Shown: positions 4,256 to 5,917 of the stretch, in pieces | Layout: every line of letters starts with the position of its first letter | Position numbering within the stretch: position 1 is the first letter of the stretch | Origin: Patescibacteria group bacterium | Lineage (GTDB): Bacteria > Patescibacteriota > Minisyncoccia > JAHCSD01 | Direction of reading: 5' to 3' | DNA length: 5,917 bases | Assembly: GCA_018609185.1 (NCBI GenBank) | Contig: JAHCSD010000047.1 | Span: 1-5,917, forward strand | Translations under genes and position numbers: made by a program | The notes under the pieces: model-generated | Told to the model about the DNA's origin: nothing | Databases searched by the model: none | The model's input: the letters and a program-made list of their open reading frames with translations, nothing else

Positions 4256-5356
4256 ATGGATGACCAACCACAGAAAAGTGGCGGGGGCTTTTTAATAAGC
4301 GTTGTTCTTATCCTTGTTCTTTTCACTATCTTCCTTCTTCCTGATCTTGGCCAGGAATTCTCTTTTCCGGTCCCTCGTCTTCCTGATTTAGGAACGGGAA
4401 ATATTAAATCGGCGATAGCAACGCCGCTCTTGCAGCTTTCCTTTACCTATATTGGCGCGAATGAATACATTGGGTCCACGAATGTTCGGGATCAGGCGAG
4501 TAGTGTTCTAGAAAACGATGTCCTCACTCTGCTCGTGTTGGGGGTTGCGGGAGAAGGACACATCTCGCCCTATCTTACCGACAGTATTCTGGTCATGCGT
4601 CTCGATCTCAGTCAAGGAAAAGCTGTTGCAATTTCTCTTCCTCGGGACCTTTTGGTACAAATACCAGAATCGAAATCCTACACTAAAATCAATGCGCTCT
4701 ACCGCATTGGGCTTGATCATAATGGGTCGGGGGCAGCAAGTTTTATAAAAGACAAGGCAGAAGACATTGTGGGGTTTTCACTCACGCGTATCATTATCCT
4801 CGACCTTGCATCGTTCGAACAAGTGGTTGACGCGCTCGGCGGAGTCACAATTTATGTCGAAGAAGATATTAATGATACGCGTTTCCCCACGCCTGAGGGC
4901 GCGTATACGACGTTTCGAGTTGAACAAGGCTGGCAGCACCTTGACGGAAAAACAGCTTCACAATACATTCGTACCCGGCATACTCCCAAAGGAGACATCG
5001 AGCGTATCGGACGACAACAGCGGATGGCACATGCAATCAGGAATAAAATTTCCGGCCTTCACCCTCTCTTTGATCTTAAAACTATCTTTAGTGTGTTAGA
5101 ATCATTTAAAGGAGGCCTTAAGACCAACTTAACACCGGAAGAGATTACATATCTTTGGACCCGCCAACGCGATTTTTCCGAAAAAGATCTGGTATTTCGA
5201 TCAATCGACGCGTTCGAAAAAGACAGCCTCCTGGTTTCCTCATCCGAAATATTAGGAGGAGAACGAGCCTCGGTGCTGATTCCCCGTGCCGGAGTTGAGA
5301 ACTATACGGAGATACAAGAGTTTATTAAAAATTTAATAGAAAATAATCAGCGTTAG
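4256..5356 (+). CDS. LytR-CpsA-Psr (LCP) family cell-envelope protein
   Basis: LCP proteins are membrane-anchored phosphotransferases that move glycopolymers from polyprenyl-phosphate carriers onto the cell envelope, such as peptidoglycan or surface proteins. The 366-residue product has a short cytoplasmic start, one membrane helix (about 12-28) and an extracellular LCP domain. That domain shows VLTLLVLGVAGEG (89-101), TDSILVMRLD (108-117), ISLPRDLLVQIP (126-137), KINALY (144-149), FEQVVDALGGVTIYV (187-201) and the conserved segment GKTASQYIRTR (231-241) then GDIERIGRQQR (246-256). The usual Arg of the RTDT motif is Leu107 here. About 95 C-terminal residues follow with no domain I recognise. 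The ATG at 4256 is chosen because it matches a membrane-anchor start and lies at the predicted transcription start. The frame stays open to a GTG at 4157, but that lies inside repeat copy 3. Confidence 0.92.
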   Translation: MDDQPQKSGGGFLISVVLILVLFTIFLLPDLGQEFSFPVPRLPDLGTGNIKSAIATPLLQLSFTYIGANEYIGSTNVRDQASSVLENDVLTLLVLGVAGEGHISPYLTDSILVMRLDLSQGKAVAISLPRDLLVQIPESKSYTKINALYRIGLDHNGSGAASFIKDKAEDIVGFSLTRIIILDLASFEQVVDALGGVTIYVEEDINDTRFPTPEGAYTTFRVEQGWQHLDGKTASQYIRTRHTPKGDIERIGRQQRMAHAIRNKISGLHPLFDLKTIFSVLESFKGGLKTNLTPEEITYLWTRQRDFSEKDLVFRSIDAFEKDSLLVSSSEILGGERASVLIPRAGVENYTEIQEFIKNLIENNQR

Positions 5357-5435
5357 TCTGCGTTGCTATCAGCGTGAATCTGCTTCTATCACGATAAAAG
5401 CAGAAAGACGCAGATACCAAGCAGATAGACGCAGA
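5357..5435 (+). repeat. Long imperfect hairpin filling the LCP-pth gap
   Basis: The gap begins the base after the LCP stop and folds on itself: TCTGCGT/ACGCAGA (5357-5363/5429-5435), TATC/GATA (5367-5370/5413-5416), GCGT/ACGC (5372-5375/5408-5411) and TCTGCTT/AAGCAGA (5379-5385/5398-5404) around a 12-nt loop. The right half is also a tandem pair of roughly 20-bp units starting with GCAG (5400 and 5421). The fold ends 4 nt before the pth ATG. No T run follows, so it is not an intrinsic terminator. The hairpin could be a REP-like insertion or a feature controlling access to the pth start. Confidence 0.75.
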
Positions 5436-5439
5436 AACG

Positions 5440-5917
5440 ATGTACTTGGTGATAGGTTTGGGTAATCCAGGCGAAGAATACGAGAATACCTTTCACAATC
5501 TCGGAAGGATGTCGGCACAAAAAATTCAAAAAGAAGCAAAACTTCCCGACTTTGAACTGAACGAGAAATTTCAAAGCCTTGTTACAGAAGGAAAGATAGA
5601 TAAAGAAAAGGTAGTAGTGGCGCTTCCTGAAACCTTTATGAATAAATCGGGGAAGGCAGCAGATGCGCTCGTCAAATCATACAAGGTAAAACCCGAAAAC
5701 GTTATCGTTCTTCATGACGATGCGGATATCGGGCTCGGAAAAATTAAAATGGTTAAAAACAGAAACTCGGGAGGACACAAAGGAGTAGAATCGGTCATGC
5801 GGGCGCTCAAAACAAAAGACTTCGTTCGTGTACGAATCGGTACCACAAAATCCATATCAAAAAAAGGTATTTGGCGCGACCGCGACCTCATGAATCAAGT
5901 GGTAAAAAAAATACCCG
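5440..5917 (+). CDS. pth: Peptidyl-tRNA hydrolase, 5' part (cut by window end)
   Basis: Bacterial Pth recycles peptidyl-tRNAs that drop off ribosomes by cleaving the ester bond between peptide and tRNA in the cytoplasm. The first 159 residues are present, most of the usual 185-200. The catalytic and binding residues are in place: GLGNPG with Asn9, the catalytic His19 in FHNLG, Asn68 in FMNKSG, Asp93 in LHDDADIGLGKIK, and SGGHKG (110-115). Two family positions differ from the usual form: THN-x-G is FHNLG, and RIGIGRP is RIGTTKS (132-138). The ATG at 5440 is the natural start, giving MYLVIGLGNPG. There is no Shine-Dalgarno sequence; only AACG separates it from the intergenic hairpin. It is probably co-transcribed with the LCP gene. 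Confidence 0.95.
   Translation, partial: MYLVIGLGNPGEEYENTFHNLGRMSAQKIQKEAKLPDFELNEKFQSLVTEGKIDKEKVVVALPETFMNKSGKAADALVKSYKVKPENVIVLHDDADIGLGKIKMVKNRNSGGHKGVESVMRALKTKDFVRVRIGTTKSISKKGIWRDRDLMNQVVKKIP

Overview
The window (5917 bp, roughly mid-40s % GC by eye) looks like a chromosomal housekeeping segment of a small-genome bacterium, most likely of the Candidate Phyla Radiation (Patescibacteria, Parcubacteria-like). This assignment is an inference. It rests on a compact HIT - S21 - YqeY - YbeY gene order behind hisS, a cysteine-rich HisRS, several starts with no Shine-Dalgarno sequence, and intergenic spaces packed with hairpins. There is no rRNA, tRNA, CRISPR array or transposase gene.

Layout. 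Positions 1-480: a truncated copy of a structured repeat runs into the 3' end of ybeY (minus strand). Positions 481-1062: an interruption of the gene cluster that holds a small three-helix membrane protein gene (plus strand) with its own promoter, ribosome binding site and terminator, flanked by inverted REP-like sequences. Positions 976-1074: a perfect 26-bp inverted repeat, one arm of which is the 3' end of yqeY. Positions 1063-3358: a tight minus-strand operon, hisS - HIT - rpsU - yqeY, with gaps of 3-5 nt. Positions 3359-4204: lepB (signal peptidase I), with a full copy of the structured repeat on each side. Positions 4206-4255: overlapping divergent promoters for lepB and an LCP-family gene. 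Positions 4256-5356: the LCP cell-envelope protein (plus strand). Positions 5357-5439: an intergenic gap filled by one long imperfect hairpin. Positions 5440-5917: the 5' part of pth.

Functionally the window combines translation (HisRS, S21, YqeY, Pth, YbeY rRNA maturation) with the cell envelope (signal peptidase I, LCP glycopolymer transferase).

The most unusual content is the roughly 157-bp three-module element: hairpin B, palindrome A and hairpin C, read on the minus strand. It is seen in three copies on one strand. Paired bases in hairpins B and C change together between copies while internal-loop bases stay the same, so the folded form appears to be conserved. In both complete copies hairpin C ends exactly 2 nt before an ATG (hisS and lepB), and the copy before lepB lies directly under a good extended -10 promoter, where it would form a leader of about 150 nt. 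The central palindrome is flipped in one copy. Whether the element is a structured RNA leader, a mobile REP/MITE-like element, or both cannot be settled from this window.
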